A stretch of DNA of 64,000 bases from Marinobacter sp. LV10R510-11A (GTDB lineage: Bacteria > Pseudomonadota > Gammaproteobacteria > Pseudomonadales > Oleiphilaceae): the NCBI RefSeq assembly GCF_900215155.1, contig NZ_LT907980.1:2666001-2730000 (forward strand), in the 5' to 3' direction. The notes under the pieces were generated by a model. It ran no database searches. It was given only the letters and a program-made list of their open reading frames with translations, and was not told the DNA's origin. Position 1 is the stretch's first letter; the number at the start of each line of letters is the position of its first letter. Positions 36,627 through 45,393 of this stretch are shown here, piece by piece. The translations under genes were made by a program, and so were the position numbers.

Positions 36627-37217
36627 CTAACTCATCAGGTCTTCTGGTCGATTTCTGTTTTTGAACGCTTCCGCGGCATCTGGGCAATCCAGTATTTTTG
36701 CCCCGGCGGTTTCTGCGAACACCATTACTCTGCGGTTGTCATCCCGTAACTGGGCCTCCAAAAGGCCGGCAAGCGAGACCGGGTACACGCCGTGTAAAGG
36801 ATGAGATCTGCCGTCGCACTGAGCGATAACGGGCAGATCGGGTTGTTCACGCCAGGCGGTGAGTAGTCGCTGGAATACTTCCGGCTGTATGCCGGGGGTA
36901 TCGCAAGGGCACACCAGCACGGCGTCAAAACCGCGTTTTTTTGCTTCGATTAGGCCGGCCAGCATGCCGGCCAGAGGGCCTTGGCTTGTGAAATCATTGG
37001 AGTCTTCCAGCACCTGGCCTAGCAGTCGATATTCTTCCAAGGAGCGGTTAGCGCTGATTAGTAGCGCAGTGGTGACGGCATTCAGGGCTTCGGCTACCCA
37101 GTGGGCCATTGGGCGTTCGCGCCAGTACATTAGGCCTTTGTCTTGGCCATTCATGCGGGTTCCGGCGCCGCCGGCCAGTAATAGGCTGCAGACTTGCTTG
37201 GGGGGCGTTTCGTTCAT
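36627..37217 (-). CDS. mobA: Molybdenum cofactor guanylyltransferase MobA
   Basis: A 196-residue nucleotidyltransferase that links GMP to molybdenum cofactor, giving the MGD form used by DMSO-reductase-type enzymes. The GTP loop LLLAGGAGTRMNGQDKGL is at residues 13-30, and CPCDTPGI gives the metal-binding aspartate. ATG 37217 fits the family start; a longer frame to 37319 would run through the trxA terminator. It faces moaE with only three bases between stops. Confidence 0.92.
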   Translation of the reverse strand: MNETPPKQVCSLLLAGGAGTRMNGQDKGLMYWRERPMAHWVAEALNAVTTALLISANRSLEEYRLLGQVLEDSNDFTSQGPLAGMLAGLIEAKKRGFDAVLVCPCDTPGIQPEVFQRLLTAWREQPDLPVIAQCDGRSHPLHGVYPVSLAGLLEAQLRDDNRRVMVFAETAGAKILDCPDAAEAFKNRNRPEDLMS

Positions 37218-37264
37218 GGCAGGTCTCGTGGCCAGCGTCTGGTGTTTTCTTGATGCCTGATAAT

Positions 37265-37302
37265 AAAAAACCGCCCAAGAGCATGACTCAAGGGCGGTTT
37301 TT
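37265..37302 (-). terminator. Rho-independent terminator of trxA
   Basis: AAAAACCGCCC (37266-37276) pairs with GGGCGGTTTTT (37292-37302); read on the minus strand the stem is followed by T-rich sequence (TTTTTTATTA). It lies 17 bases past the trxA stop codon. Confidence 0.9.
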
Positions 37303-37319
37303 AGGCAATCAGGATGCAA

Positions 37320-37646
37320 TCAGAGATTGCTATCCAGGAATGCTGCGAGCTGGGATTTGGACAGTGCGCCCACTTTGGTCGCGTCGACGTTGCCGTTTTT
37401 GAACAGCATCAAGGTCGGGATACCGCGGATATTGAACTTGGGCGGTGTCTGCTCGTTTTCGTCGATGTTGAGTTTGCAAACTTTCAGTTTGCCATTGTAT
37501 TCGTCGGCAATTTCTTCGAGTACGGGGGCAATCATTTTGCAGGGGCCACACCACTCTGCCCAGTAATCTACCAGTACGGGCACGTCAGATTGAAGTACGT
37601 CCTGCTCGAAGGATGCATCCGTTACATTTACGATATTTCCGCTCAT
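37320..37646 (-). CDS. trxA: Thioredoxin
   Basis: A 108-residue thioredoxin, the general cytoplasmic protein disulfide reductase. The active site is WAEWCGPCK (Cys33-Gly-Pro-Cys36), with the cis-Pro segment [17 protein letters not shown] precedes the ATG. It is divergent from ppx. In Pseudomonas trxA lies next to rho; here the molybdenum block is between them. Confidence 0.97.
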   Translation of the reverse strand: MSGNIVNVTDASFEQDVLQSDVPVLVDYWAEWCGPCKMIAPVLEEIADEYNGKLKVCKLNIDENEQTPPKFNIRGIPTLMLFKNGNVDATKVGALSKSQLAAFLDSNL

Positions 37647-37792
37647 TTCATTTTCCTGATTAGTGCTTTGATTACCACTTTACGCGATTGATCCCGGGTA
37701 TGTGAAGCAGTAGATCCACCAGCTTGAATCCGGAATCTTCTGACTCCAGTCAATTCGACCGGCTTTGAGCTGTGGCGAAACCCGGGCACTTG

Positions 37793-37822
37793 CTGACAGA
37801 TGCTTAGATTTTCGCTTATAGT
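37793..37822 (+). promoter_or_regulatory. Probable sigma-70 promoter of ppx
   Basis: CTGACA at 37793-37798 and TATAGT at 37817-37822 with 18 bases between. Transcription would start near 37829, downstream of the first in-frame ATG (37800), which supports the later GTG start for ppx. Confidence 0.5.
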
Positions 37823-37856
37823 ACGCGCACGTTCATACCATAGGATTCTGACCATT

Positions 37857-39383
37857 GTGACGGCCACCTCTTCCGCCGAAAATGCTGCCCCTCCACCGGA
37901 TATGCTGGCAGCTATTGATATGGGCTCAAACAGTTTCCACATGGTTGCGGCGCGGCTCGTGCACGGCGAGATCCGCACCATGGAGAAAATGGGCGAGAAG
38001 GTACAACTCGGCGACGGTCTGGATTCGGAGAACTACCTGACCGAGGAAGCCCAAGAGCGCGGCCTGGCCTGCTTGCGCCGGTTTGCCCAGCGTCTCAACG
38101 GCACGCCGCCGGAAGGTGTTCAGATAGTGGGCACCAATGCACTTCGAATGGCGCGCAATGCCGGCCAATTCATAGCTCGCGCCGAGGAAGTTCTGGGTTA
38201 TCCGGTTGAAATCATTGCGGGTATAGAAGAAGCCCGACTGATCTATCTGGGCGTGTCGCACACGCTGTCTGATGATGCTGGGCGGCGCTTGGTGATCGAT
38301 ATAGGCGGCGGCAGCACGGAACTGATTATCGGTGAGCGGTTTGAGCCTCAGGAGTTGGAAAGCTTGCACATGGGGTGCGTGTCTTTCCGGAACCGGTATT
38401 TTGCCGATGGCAAGATGACCCGCAAGCAGATGGATAATGCCATTATGCATGCCGAGCAGGAGCTGTTGAGTATTCGCAGACGTTTTCGCTCTGTGGGCTG
38501 GCAGAGTGCAGTGGGCGCGTCTGGCTCAATTAAAGCCATCAGCAATGTGCTGGCAACCCTGAAAATTACCGATGGCACCATCACTTGGAGTGCCATGGAC
38601 GAATTGCGCCGGCGGCTAGTGGATATGGGCAGCGTGGAGAAGCTGGGCGAACTAGGATTGCGCCCAGATCGTCAGAATATTTTTCCGGCGGGTTTCGCTA
38701 TCCTTATGGGGGCTTTTCAGTCTCTAAACATTCAAGAAATGACCTTTACCGACGGCGCCCTCAGGGAAGGCTTACTGTATGGCATTGCCGGCCGGATTCA
38801 GCATGAGGATGTACGTGAGCGCAGTATTTCGGCTCTGCTGGAGAGGTATCACGTAGAGCAGCGCCACGGAGCCGCCGTGGAAGCAACAGCGGTTGCCGCG
38901 TGGGAGCAAATTGCCGCCGCCTGGGAGTTGGATACCGTTGCCGATGAAGAAGTGCTGCGCTGGGCCTGCCAACTGCACGAGATTGGCCTTGCCATATCCC
39001 ACAGTCAGTACCACAAACACGGCGCTTACCTGCTCCGCTATTCCGACATGGCAGGCTTCACACAGCAGGCTCAGCGTGAGCTGGCCATTCTGGTGCGAGG
39101 CCATCGTCGGAAATTTTCCACGTCCATTTTTGAGGGAGCCTACCCAAGTGATCTGAGCCGCTTGCGGCATCTTTGTATTCTGGTGCGCCTTGCCGTGCTG
39201 ATTCAGCATTCTCGTAACTTGGAACCACCACCGGCCTTCACGCTGGAGCCGCGAGACAACGGCCTTTTATTGACCTTTCCGGAAGGTTGGTTCGATGAGC
39301 GTCCGCTGACATTTGCAGATCTGAAGAACGAGCAGGAGTACCTAGCAAAGCAGAACTTTGTGCTTGAGCTCGCCGGCGGCTGA
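37857..39383 (+). CDS. ppx: Exopolyphosphatase (Ppx/GppA family)
   Basis: Removes terminal phosphates from inorganic polyphosphate. The 508-residue protein has the ASKHA-type phosphate loops LAAIDMGSNSFHM and VIDIGGGSTELIIGE, and the central GASGSIKAISNVL. The C-terminal part has an HD-like helical region (about 330-450). I chose the GTG at 37857 because the predicted promoter overlaps the earlier ATG at 37800. Convergent with the YheS-type gene with eight bases between. Confidence 0.9.
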   Translation: MTATSSAENAAPPPDMLAAIDMGSNSFHMVAARLVHGEIRTMEKMGEKVQLGDGLDSENYLTEEAQERGLACLRRFAQRLNGTPPEGVQIVGTNALRMARNAGQFIARAEEVLGYPVEIIAGIEEARLIYLGVSHTLSDDAGRRLVIDIGGGSTELIIGERFEPQELESLHMGCVSFRNRYFADGKMTRKQMDNAIMHAEQELLSIRRRFRSVGWQSAVGASGSIKAISNVLATLKITDGTITWSAMDELRRRLVDMGSVEKLGELGLRPDRQNIFPAGFAILMGAFQSLNIQEMTFTDGALREGLLYGIAGRIQHEDVRERSISALLERYHVEQRHGAAVEATAVAAWEQIAAAWELDTVADEEVLRWACQLHEIGLAISHSQYHKHGAYLLRYSDMAGFTQQAQRELAILVRGHRRKFSTSIFEGAYPSDLSRLRHLCILVRLAVLIQHSRNLEPPPAFTLEPRDNGLLLTFPEGWFDERPLTFADLKNEQEYLAKQNFVLELAGG

Positions 39384-39391
39384 TGGGCTGG

Positions 39392-41371
39392 CTAGCCCTC
39401 TAGCTCTTCTTCCATCGTCTCTACTGTTTCGCTGACATCAAGCCACTCCGATTCGGTGTTCTCAAGCTGTGCCTTAGCCTCTGCCTGCTTTCCCATCAGC
39501 TCTTTCAGCTGGTTTTTTGACGCATCATTATACAAAGCTGGATCGGCAAGCTGCGCTTCAAGATTGCTCAAGACGTTATGCAGGGATTCCATTTTCTTTT
39601 CCAATGTCGCCTGCTGCTTTCGGTAAGGGCTCAGTTTTTGCCTGAGTGCTGCCTCCGCCCGCTTGCGTACTTTTCGATCTTCCGCGCTTTCGCCAACTCC
39701 GGCCTCTGATTCCGGTTCCCCAGCGCCGCCATCGGCATTCGCAGTGCCAGCCGACTGCCGCTTTGGCGCCTCGGTGTCGTCCTTACGACGATCCGCCAGC
39801 CAGCGCTCATAGTCTTCAAGATCTCCATCGTATTCGGCAACACGGCCATCATTAACCAGCCAGAATTCGTCCACAGTGTTGCGCAAAAGATGCCTGTCGT
39901 GGGACACCACCACGATGGCGCCTTCAAAGTTCTGCAGCGCCATGGTTAGAGCCTGGCGCATTTCCAGATCAAGGTGGTTAGTAGGCTCATCCAACAGAAG
40001 TAAGTTGGGTTTCTGCCAAGCAATCACCGCCAGCGCAACACGGGCTTTTTCACCACCGGAGAAGGTGCGAATGGGGCTTAATGCCTGATCACCATGAAAA
40101 TCAAAGCCACCCAGAAAATTCCGAACGCGCTGTTCCGAAGCTCTTGGCGATAGCCGTTGCAGGTGCAGAAAAGGGCTTGCATCAAGATCCAGAGATTCCA
40201 ACTGATGCTGAGCAAAATAGCCGATCGCCAGATTTTCGCCACACGTTCGCTCACCAGAGATCAGTGTGCTTGCGGCACCTTGCTCGCCCTGCCCCAATAG
40301 TGCATCCATCAAGGTGGACTTACCCGCACCGTTTGGTCCCAACAGACCAATACGACTGCCGGGCAAAAGGCTGAGGTTAATGCCGTCGAGAATGACGGTT
40401 TCGCCGTGTCCTGCTCGGCCGTGGTGAATAGACAGCAGCGGGCTAGACACTTTTTCTGCAACCGGGAATTCGAAACTGAACGGTGAGTCTATGTGGGCGG
40501 GCGCGATCTTTTCCATTCGCTCTAGGGATTTCACCCGGCTTTGTGCTTGGCGAGCCTTGGTGGCTTGCGCTTTGAAACGATCAATAAAGCGCTGGATCTC
40601 GGCGATTCTCGCCTGTTGACGCTCGAAGCCCGCCTGCTGTTGTGCGAGCCGCTCACTACGCTGATCCTCAAACGCAGAATAGTTGCCTGTGTACAATTCC
40701 AGTTTGCGGTGATCGAAATGCACCACGTGGGTGGCCACCCGATCCATAAAATCCCGGTCGTGGGAAATAAACAACAGAGTACCGTCGTAACGGCGCAACC
40801 AGTTCTCCAGCCACAGGCAGGCGTCAAGATCCAGGTGGTTGGTTGGTTCGTCTAGCAACAATAGATCGGAAGGCCGCATCAACGCTTGCGCAAGGTTCAA
40901 CCGGATACGCCAACCGCCTGAAAATGCCGATACAGGCCGGTCAGCATCTCCATTTTGAAACCCCAGCCCACGCAACAGTGACTCAGCGCGCCGGGCAGCA
41001 GACCAAGCTTCATGCAGATCCAGCTCGCCGTGGATGTGCGCAGCGGCGTTATCATCACCCCGGGCTTCGGCCTGCTCCAGTTCCCGCTCAAGCCGGCGCA
41101 AGTCAAGATCGCCATCGAGAACGAAATCTCTGGCACTGCGGTCCGTCGCCGCAACTTCCTGAGCCATTTGAGCTATGCGGCAGCCGCCGGGAAGCGACAC
41201 ACTACCCTGCTCCGGCGTCAACTGGCCCAACAGCAGCTGAAAGAGGCTGGTTTTACCGGCGCCATTAGCGCCTACTATCGCTACACGCTGCCCTGGTTGA
41301 ACCGTCAGAGAGACGGAATCTAGCAACCAGACGCCTCCCCGTTGTAAACTGAGATCTGTTATCGTTAACAT
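39392..41371 (-). CDS. yheS: ABC-F ATPase, YheS type
   Basis: A 659-residue ribosome-associated ABC-F protein without membrane domains. It has two nucleotide-binding domains: Walker A GANGAGKT near 34 and GPNGAGKS near 350; signature FSGGWRIRLNLAQAL and FSGGEKARVALA; LLLDEPTNHLD in both. The inter-domain linker is the P-site tRNA-interacting region of such proteins, and a C-terminal coiled coil (about 555-655) matches YheS. Its start overlaps the divergent TIGR02444 gene region. Confidence 0.9.
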   Translation of the reverse strand: MLTITDLSLQRGGVWLLDSVSLTVQPGQRVAIVGANGAGKTSLFQLLLGQLTPEQGSVSLPGGCRIAQMAQEVAATDRSARDFVLDGDLDLRRLERELEQAEARGDDNAAAHIHGELDLHEAWSAARRAESLLRGLGFQNGDADRPVSAFSGGWRIRLNLAQALMRPSDLLLLDEPTNHLDLDACLWLENWLRRYDGTLLFISHDRDFMDRVATHVVHFDHRKLELYTGNYSAFEDQRSERLAQQQAGFERQQARIAEIQRFIDRFKAQATKARQAQSRVKSLERMEKIAPAHIDSPFSFEFPVAEKVSSPLLSIHHGRAGHGETVILDGINLSLLPGSRIGLLGPNGAGKSTLMDALLGQGEQGAASTLISGERTCGENLAIGYFAQHQLESLDLDASPFLHLQRLSPRASEQRVRNFLGGFDFHGDQALSPIRTFSGGEKARVALAVIAWQKPNLLLLDEPTNHLDLEMRQALTMALQNFEGAIVVVSHDRHLLRNTVDEFWLVNDGRVAEYDGDLEDYERWLADRRKDDTEAPKRQSAGTANADGGAGEPESEAGVGESAEDRKVRKRAEAALRQKLSPYRKQQATLEKKMESLHNVLSNLEAQLADPALYNDASKNQLKELMGKQAEAKAQLENTESEWLDVSETVETMEEELEG

Positions 41372-41417
41372 GTTGTCATATAATCAACGTAAAATTGTCA
41401 GGGACGGTTCAGCGCTC

Positions 41418-41975
41418 ATGTCGCTCAACTCGGAAACCAGTCCAGATTTATGGTTAAAATTTATGGAGTTGCCGGAAAATCTGGAACCGGACAATCCGCT
41501 TTGGCATTTTGCACTGACATTCTGGCAGCATTTGCCGGCGCAGAAGGCTTGCCTAGCCCTTCAAAATGAAGGCTGGAGCGTAACACGAATTTTATGCGCA
41601 GGATGGCTCGCACTGAACGGCAGGACATACACCGGAATCGAAGACGCCACCGTAACAGAGTGGCGAGATCGTGTAACCGGCAGCTTGCGTGCCATTCGCA
41701 CGTCGGTGCCAAGAGCGCAGGCCTCATATAATGCTCTGCGCACAAACCTAGCCAACCTTGAGCTAGAAGCAGAGCGCATTGAACTGGCTTTGGCCTGGCG
41801 CAGTTTAACAGCACCCAACTCGGAGCAGAGCACCATGGATGAACGTGAAAAGCTGATCCGAATCAATCTCACTGCTGCAGCACCGGCATCTGGCACCACC
41901 GTGGACACCAGGCAGTTTCTCAGCACACTGGGCGACCTTCTAATCACCCTTCAACAGGGATACACACAGCCATGA
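41418..41975 (+). CDS. TIGR02444 family protein
   Basis: A 185-residue cytoplasmic, mostly helical protein of the TIGR02444 family, whose function is unknown. The segment FWQHLPAQKACLALQNEGWSVTRILCAGWLA is typical: in this family a short L-Q-x-x-G-x-x-V-x-x-L-L-x-x-x-W-L core repeats. ATG 41418 matches the family start; ATG 41370 would overlap the divergent yheS start. Its last four bases overlap the DUF4124 gene. Confidence 0.8.
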   Translation: MSLNSETSPDLWLKFMELPENLEPDNPLWHFALTFWQHLPAQKACLALQNEGWSVTRILCAGWLALNGRTYTGIEDATVTEWRDRVTGSLRAIRTSVPRAQASYNALRTNLANLELEAERIELALAWRSLTAPNSEQSTMDEREKLIRINLTAAAPASGTTVDTRQFLSTLGDLLITLQQGYTQP

Positions 41976-42355
41976 TGATCAAATGGCTCGTCCGGCTCTC
42001 ATTTCCAGCCCTCGGCTTTCTGTTACTGCTTATGTTTTTCGGCCTGAACGATCCTGAGCAGGTCTCTGAGCAAGTTGCCGAAGAAGCTCAACCCGAAATA
42101 CCGGCCTTTGAGGGGCTGGTCCCCTCTCCGATTCCAACGGAAGGCCCAGATATCGTTTTCAAATGGCAGGATACTGATGGCAACTGGCATTACGCCGACC
42201 AGCCACCTGATCAGGACCAATGGAACACCCTGGCCATTGAAAGAACGGATAACAGCCAATCGCCCGCTAGAGCGGGCGCCTCTGAACCCGACTGGCAATC
42301 ACCCTACAGCGCGCCCTTCAACCTTGGGCCAAGCGCCGGAAGTAATGGCAGCTGA
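41972..42355 (+). CDS. DUF4124 domain protein
   Basis: A 127-residue protein with one N-terminal membrane segment (about residues 4-24) and a DUF4124 domain near residues 60-85, FKWQDTDGNWHYADQPP. DUF4124 proteins are usually periplasmic or anchored in the inner membrane; no function is established. It overlaps the TIGR02444 gene by four bases, suggesting co-translation. The C-terminal 40 residues look disordered. Confidence 0.8.
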   Translation: MMIKWLVRLSFPALGFLLLLMFFGLNDPEQVSEQVAEEAQPEIPAFEGLVPSPIPTEGPDIVFKWQDTDGNWHYADQPPDQDQWNTLAIERTDNSQSPARAGASEPDWQSPYSAPFNLGPSAGSNGS

Positions 42356-42503
42356 CGGCAGGTTTAGGACTAAAACGTGAAATTTGTAGCGCCTTAACAG
42401 ATGTTCAGTGGAATCTGTGCCCCGAACCCGTTACCTTTTCCCCTCTGATAAACACCATTTGTGGGTTATTACCCACTCTTTACTGACCCAAAAGGATGAC
42501 GTA

Positions 42504-43238
42504 ATGAAAAAAACGCTGCTTGCACTGGCGATGACTAGCATGGTTGCCGGTTGCTCAACCTCATCAGAGACCCCTGCAGATCCGAAACTGGATTCCACCG
42601 ACCAGAAGGTCAGCTATGGCATGGGCCTGGTACTGGGTGAGCGGATGAATAACGACTTGCCGAACCTGCAGATGGATCAATTTCTTCAAGGTATTCAGCA
42701 TGGCCACGCAGGCGATGATGAAACCAAGCGTATGAATCGCGAGGAAATCCAGCAGGCTCTTATGGCATACCAGCAGTCGCTGCAGGAAGAGCAAGGCAAA
42801 GAGGTAGAAGAACTGGCCCAGAAGAACGTGGAAGCTGGAAAAGCCTTCCTGGCAGAGAACGCAGAACGCGACGGCGTTGAAACCACTGAATCCGGTCTTC
42901 AGTACGAAGTATTGGAAGAAGGCGAGGGTGAACAGCCGAGCTCAACCGATACCGTGCAGGTTCACTACACCGGCGAACTGCTTTCCGGTGAGGTTTTTGA
43001 CAGTTCCCGCGAGCGTGGCGAGCCGGTATCCTTCGGCCTAAACCAAGTTATTCCAGGCTGGACTGAAGGCCTACAGCTGATGAATGAAGGTGCCCGCTAC
43101 AAGCTATACATTCCGTCAGATCTGGGTTATGGCCCAGGCGGAAACCGCTCCATCGGCCCCAATGAGACGTTGGTTTTTGATGTAGAGCTACTGGCCATCA
43201 ATCCAGGCGAAAACGAAGAGGACACTGATACCGAGTAA
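42504..43238 (+). CDS. FKBP-type peptidyl-prolyl isomerase, lipoprotein (FkpA/Mip-like)
   Basis: A 244-residue lipoprotein: signal sequence with lipobox VAGC (Cys16), a helical dimerisation domain (about 35-120) and a C-terminal FKBP domain (about 125-235) with VHYTGELLSGEVFDSSRERG, VIPGWTEGLQLM and GPNETLVFDVELL. It acts in the envelope on prolyl bonds of exported proteins. ATG 42504 has GGAT upstream; the reading frame extends to 42408 but that part has no signal sequence. The last residues are very acidic. Confidence 0.92.
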   Translation: MKKTLLALAMTSMVAGCSTSSETPADPKLDSTDQKVSYGMGLVLGERMNNDLPNLQMDQFLQGIQHGHAGDDETKRMNREEIQQALMAYQQSLQEEQGKEVEELAQKNVEAGKAFLAENAERDGVETTESGLQYEVLEEGEGEQPSSTDTVQVHYTGELLSGEVFDSSRERGEPVSFGLNQVIPGWTEGLQLMNEGARYKLYIPSDLGYGPGGNRSIGPNETLVFDVELLAINPGENEEDTDTE

Positions 43239-43277
43239 TTCCGGCTATGTCAGCCACTTCAGCCTGCCTGAAGTCAT

Positions 43278-43318
43278 AAAAAAGCCTCAGCCAGCGTTAC
43301 CGCTGCTGAGGCTTTTTT
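43278..43318 (+). terminator. Rho-independent terminator after the FKBP gene
   Basis: Fourteen-base-pair stem: AAAAAAGCCTCAGC (43278-43291) with GCTGAGGCTTTTTT (43305-43318). The T run is on the plus strand and the A run gives T on the minus strand, so it can serve the convergent rsd gene as well. Confidence 0.92.
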
Positions 43319-43346
43319 GTACCCGCTGCCCCGACTTTAATGAAGA

Positions 43347-43826
43347 TCAGGCCGGGGCCACCTTATCCCCATGCACGTTGTGGAGATGCTCAATCAGAAA
43401 ATCCTCCATCTCGAAGCGACTTTCTAGACTTTCCCCGAGATGGGAAAGCTCCTCAAATAGCGCTTTCACATCCGGCTCAGAAAGCGCCCTGTCGTTCAAT
43501 TGATCGTTGAAGTTGAGAGCCTCTTCTGTGGTTTTCTCAATGCGCGGGTAAACCTTGGCTGCCAATTCCAGCCCGCCGTCGTTGAACTCCCGGGCCTCTC
43601 TGACCAATTGCTCATAGATTTCAAAATGCCCGGTAGACACGTAATCCACCAGCACTTCACAAAAGCGTATGAACTTTTGCTTCAGGGCTTCTGTTTGGGA
43701 GAAGTCATTTTCTCCGGATAAATCGCAGTAATGAACCAGAAGCTCCTGACGCCCCCTGAGCCAGCGATCAATGAGTTCGCTGACACCACCCCAGCGCTCC
43801 CTTGCGTTTCGGCAATTTTCCAACAT
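43347..43826 (-). CDS. rsd: Rsd/AlgQ family anti-sigma-70 protein
   Basis: A 159-residue all-helical protein of the Rsd/AlgQ family, which binds domain 4 of RpoD and shifts RNA polymerase use in stationary phase. The N-terminal RERWGGVSELIDRWLRGRQELLVHYCDL and RFCEVLVDYVSTGHFEIYEQL match the family. In Pseudomonas algQ (algR2) is near dsbH/dsbB and the algZR-hem block, as here. Confidence 0.9.
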   Translation of the reverse strand: MLENCRNARERWGGVSELIDRWLRGRQELLVHYCDLSGENDFSQTEALKQKFIRFCEVLVDYVSTGHFEIYEQLVREAREFNDGGLELAAKVYPRIEKTTEEALNFNDQLNDRALSEPDVKALFEELSHLGESLESRFEMEDFLIEHLHNVHGDKVAPA

Positions 43827-43928
43827 GACGCCTGTTCTCCGCTTAATAATCCGGCCATTTAGCCGTGATGCTGATACGTGTTAAGTTCGGATCAAGTTAC
43901 CCCATGCCAGCGGCCAGCCGCAACCGTT

Positions 43929-44435
43929 TCAGCCAGCGATCGAGCGTTTTGCTTTGCCTCGGTGAAAAAGCATGATGAGGCCCGTAAGCACCAGCAAGGT
44001 AAAAACCACAGCGGTCCAGCCTGGAATGCTCAATCCAAGGAAACGCCAGACCACTGCGGCGCAGTCTCCTGTGCCTCTAAGCGCCGTAGTTAGCACCTCA
44101 GACAAAGGCAAAACGTCGAGCATATATTCCACCGAAGGGCCGCACGCGGGCACCTGGTCCGCCGGTAAATTCTGCAGCCACAACTGCCGCCCCGCCGTAC
44201 CCAGCCCGGCACCGGCCGTTGCCACTAGCAGCAATCCGTATATACGTACGCCAAGCTGCTTAGGCCCATGCAAAGCGGCCACAAGGCTTACCAGCCCCAC
44301 TCCCATAAAGCCGAAGCGCTGAAGCCAGCACAAGGGGCAGGGTTCTAGCCCCATCACGTGTTCCATGTAAAATGCCACACCCAACAACCCGGCGCAGACT
44401 ACAAAAATACAGGCAAAGATTGCTCGTGCTTTCAC
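43929..44435 (-). CDS. dsbB: Disulfide bond formation protein DsbB
   Basis: A 168-residue inner-membrane protein with four membrane helices that reoxidises DsbA using quinone. The first periplasmic loop holds CPLCWLQR (active Cys near 34 and 37), and the second holds the pair in VPACGPS and GTGDCAAV. Length is standard. The protein has a slightly shorter C-terminus than the E. coli form. It is divergent from the FliL-like gene. Confidence 0.93.
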   Translation of the reverse strand: MKARAIFACIFVVCAGLLGVAFYMEHVMGLEPCPLCWLQRFGFMGVGLVSLVAALHGPKQLGVRIYGLLLVATAGAGLGTAGRQLWLQNLPADQVPACGPSVEYMLDVLPLSEVLTTALRGTGDCAAVVWRFLGLSIPGWTAVVFTLLVLTGLIMLFHRGKAKRSIAG

Positions 44436-44531
44436 AAAGTTTCCTCAGTTTTCCACAAATGCGCTGCCGGGCCTGCTATTCTCGGTTTATCCGGCGGAAA
44501 CGCTGCTGATTTTGTCACTAAACCCTAAACC

Positions 44532-44993
44532 ATGGCTAACTGCAAGCTTATGACACCTCAGCCAAAATTCTTTTTATTTAGTCTCTTCCTGCTGTTTTCA
44601 GTGCTCCCTACGGCTTGGGCAGAAGAATCCGCCAACGCGGCAGAGGAACTCTCGGAGGAGCCTGGAATCACAGATTATATTGCCATGGAACCCTCGTTCG
44701 TAACCCACGTTGGTAGCCCCGGCGGTAAGCTGACTTACCTGAAAGCAGCCGTCAGCCTAAGGGCTTCGCAGCAAACCACACGCCCGGCGGTGGAAGCTCA
44801 CATGCCGAGGTTACGGCACGAACTTGTCATGCTATTTGGCGAGCAAACGGATACCGACAAACTGACCACAATGGACGGTCAGCAGGCACTGCGCGAAGAA
44901 GCGAAATTAAGAATAAACGGCGTGCTGGAAGAGCAGCAAACCGGCGAGGCCATTACCAGTGTGCTGTTTACGGAATTCGTCGTACAGAAATAG
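44532..44993 (+). CDS. FliL-like protein (flagellar basal body-associated family)
   Basis: A 153-residue protein with an N-terminal signal or anchor segment (about residues 10-29) and a FliL-type domain: YIAMEPSFVTHV at the start, LTYLKAAVSLRA in the middle, and LREEAKLRINGVL with VLFTEFVVQ at the end. FliL supports stator function, but no flagellar gene is near, so this is probably a paralogue with another role. ATG 44550 (MTPQPKFFLF) is an alternative start; neither has a good ribosome site. Confidence 0.8.
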   Translation: MANCKLMTPQPKFFLFSLFLLFSVLPTAWAEESANAAEELSEEPGITDYIAMEPSFVTHVGSPGGKLTYLKAAVSLRASQQTTRPAVEAHMPRLRHELVMLFGEQTDTDKLTTMDGQQALREEAKLRINGVLEEQQTGEAITSVLFTEFVVQK

Positions 44994-45021
44994 TAAAAGA
45001 ATAGTGCAGGAGTAAAGGGCT

Positions 45022-45249
45022 TCAGGCGATTCGGGAAAACAGATCATTATCCATAGCACCCTTCATGGCACTCTCTTCCCGGATAACCTCACCTGCATCA
45101 GCCCAGCCGGCCTCCCAGGCCGCTATAACGACTTCACCACGATAAGGGCAACGGGTTTTATCTATACCCATGGAAGCAGCCATATAACCCTGACGATAGG
45201 CCTTGTTCAGTGCCTCAACATCCCAGCCGAGTTTTATATCCCTTGCCAT
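45022..45249 (-). CDS. Ribosome modulation factor-like protein (Rmf/CrpP family)
   Basis: A 75-residue protein whose middle, NKAYRQGYMAASMGIDKTRCPY, followed by AAWEAGWADA, matches the Rmf pattern of a first helix with QGY, the motif CPY and a second helix with W-x-x-GW. Rmf dimerises 70S ribosomes in stationary phase, but many Rmf/CrpP-like proteins have other roles. It is longer than E. coli Rmf and has an acidic C-terminal tail. GGGAG seven bases upstream supports ATG 45249; the longer frame to 45288 is less likely. Confidence 0.7.
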   Translation of the reverse strand: MARDIKLGWDVEALNKAYRQGYMAASMGIDKTRCPYRGEVVIAAWEAGWADAGEVIREESAMKGAMDNDLFSRIA

Positions 45250-45393
45250 GCCGCTTCTCCCTTTGACTGATGCCTTTGAAGTTAGCATCAGCGTCAGAAA
45301 GTGACAAATTTTTGTTCGGCTTCTGTGAAGCAGGCCCGCCAGTGATGCGACCTATCCGTGATAGCGCGAGCCAAAGCCAGTATCTGCACGCCC

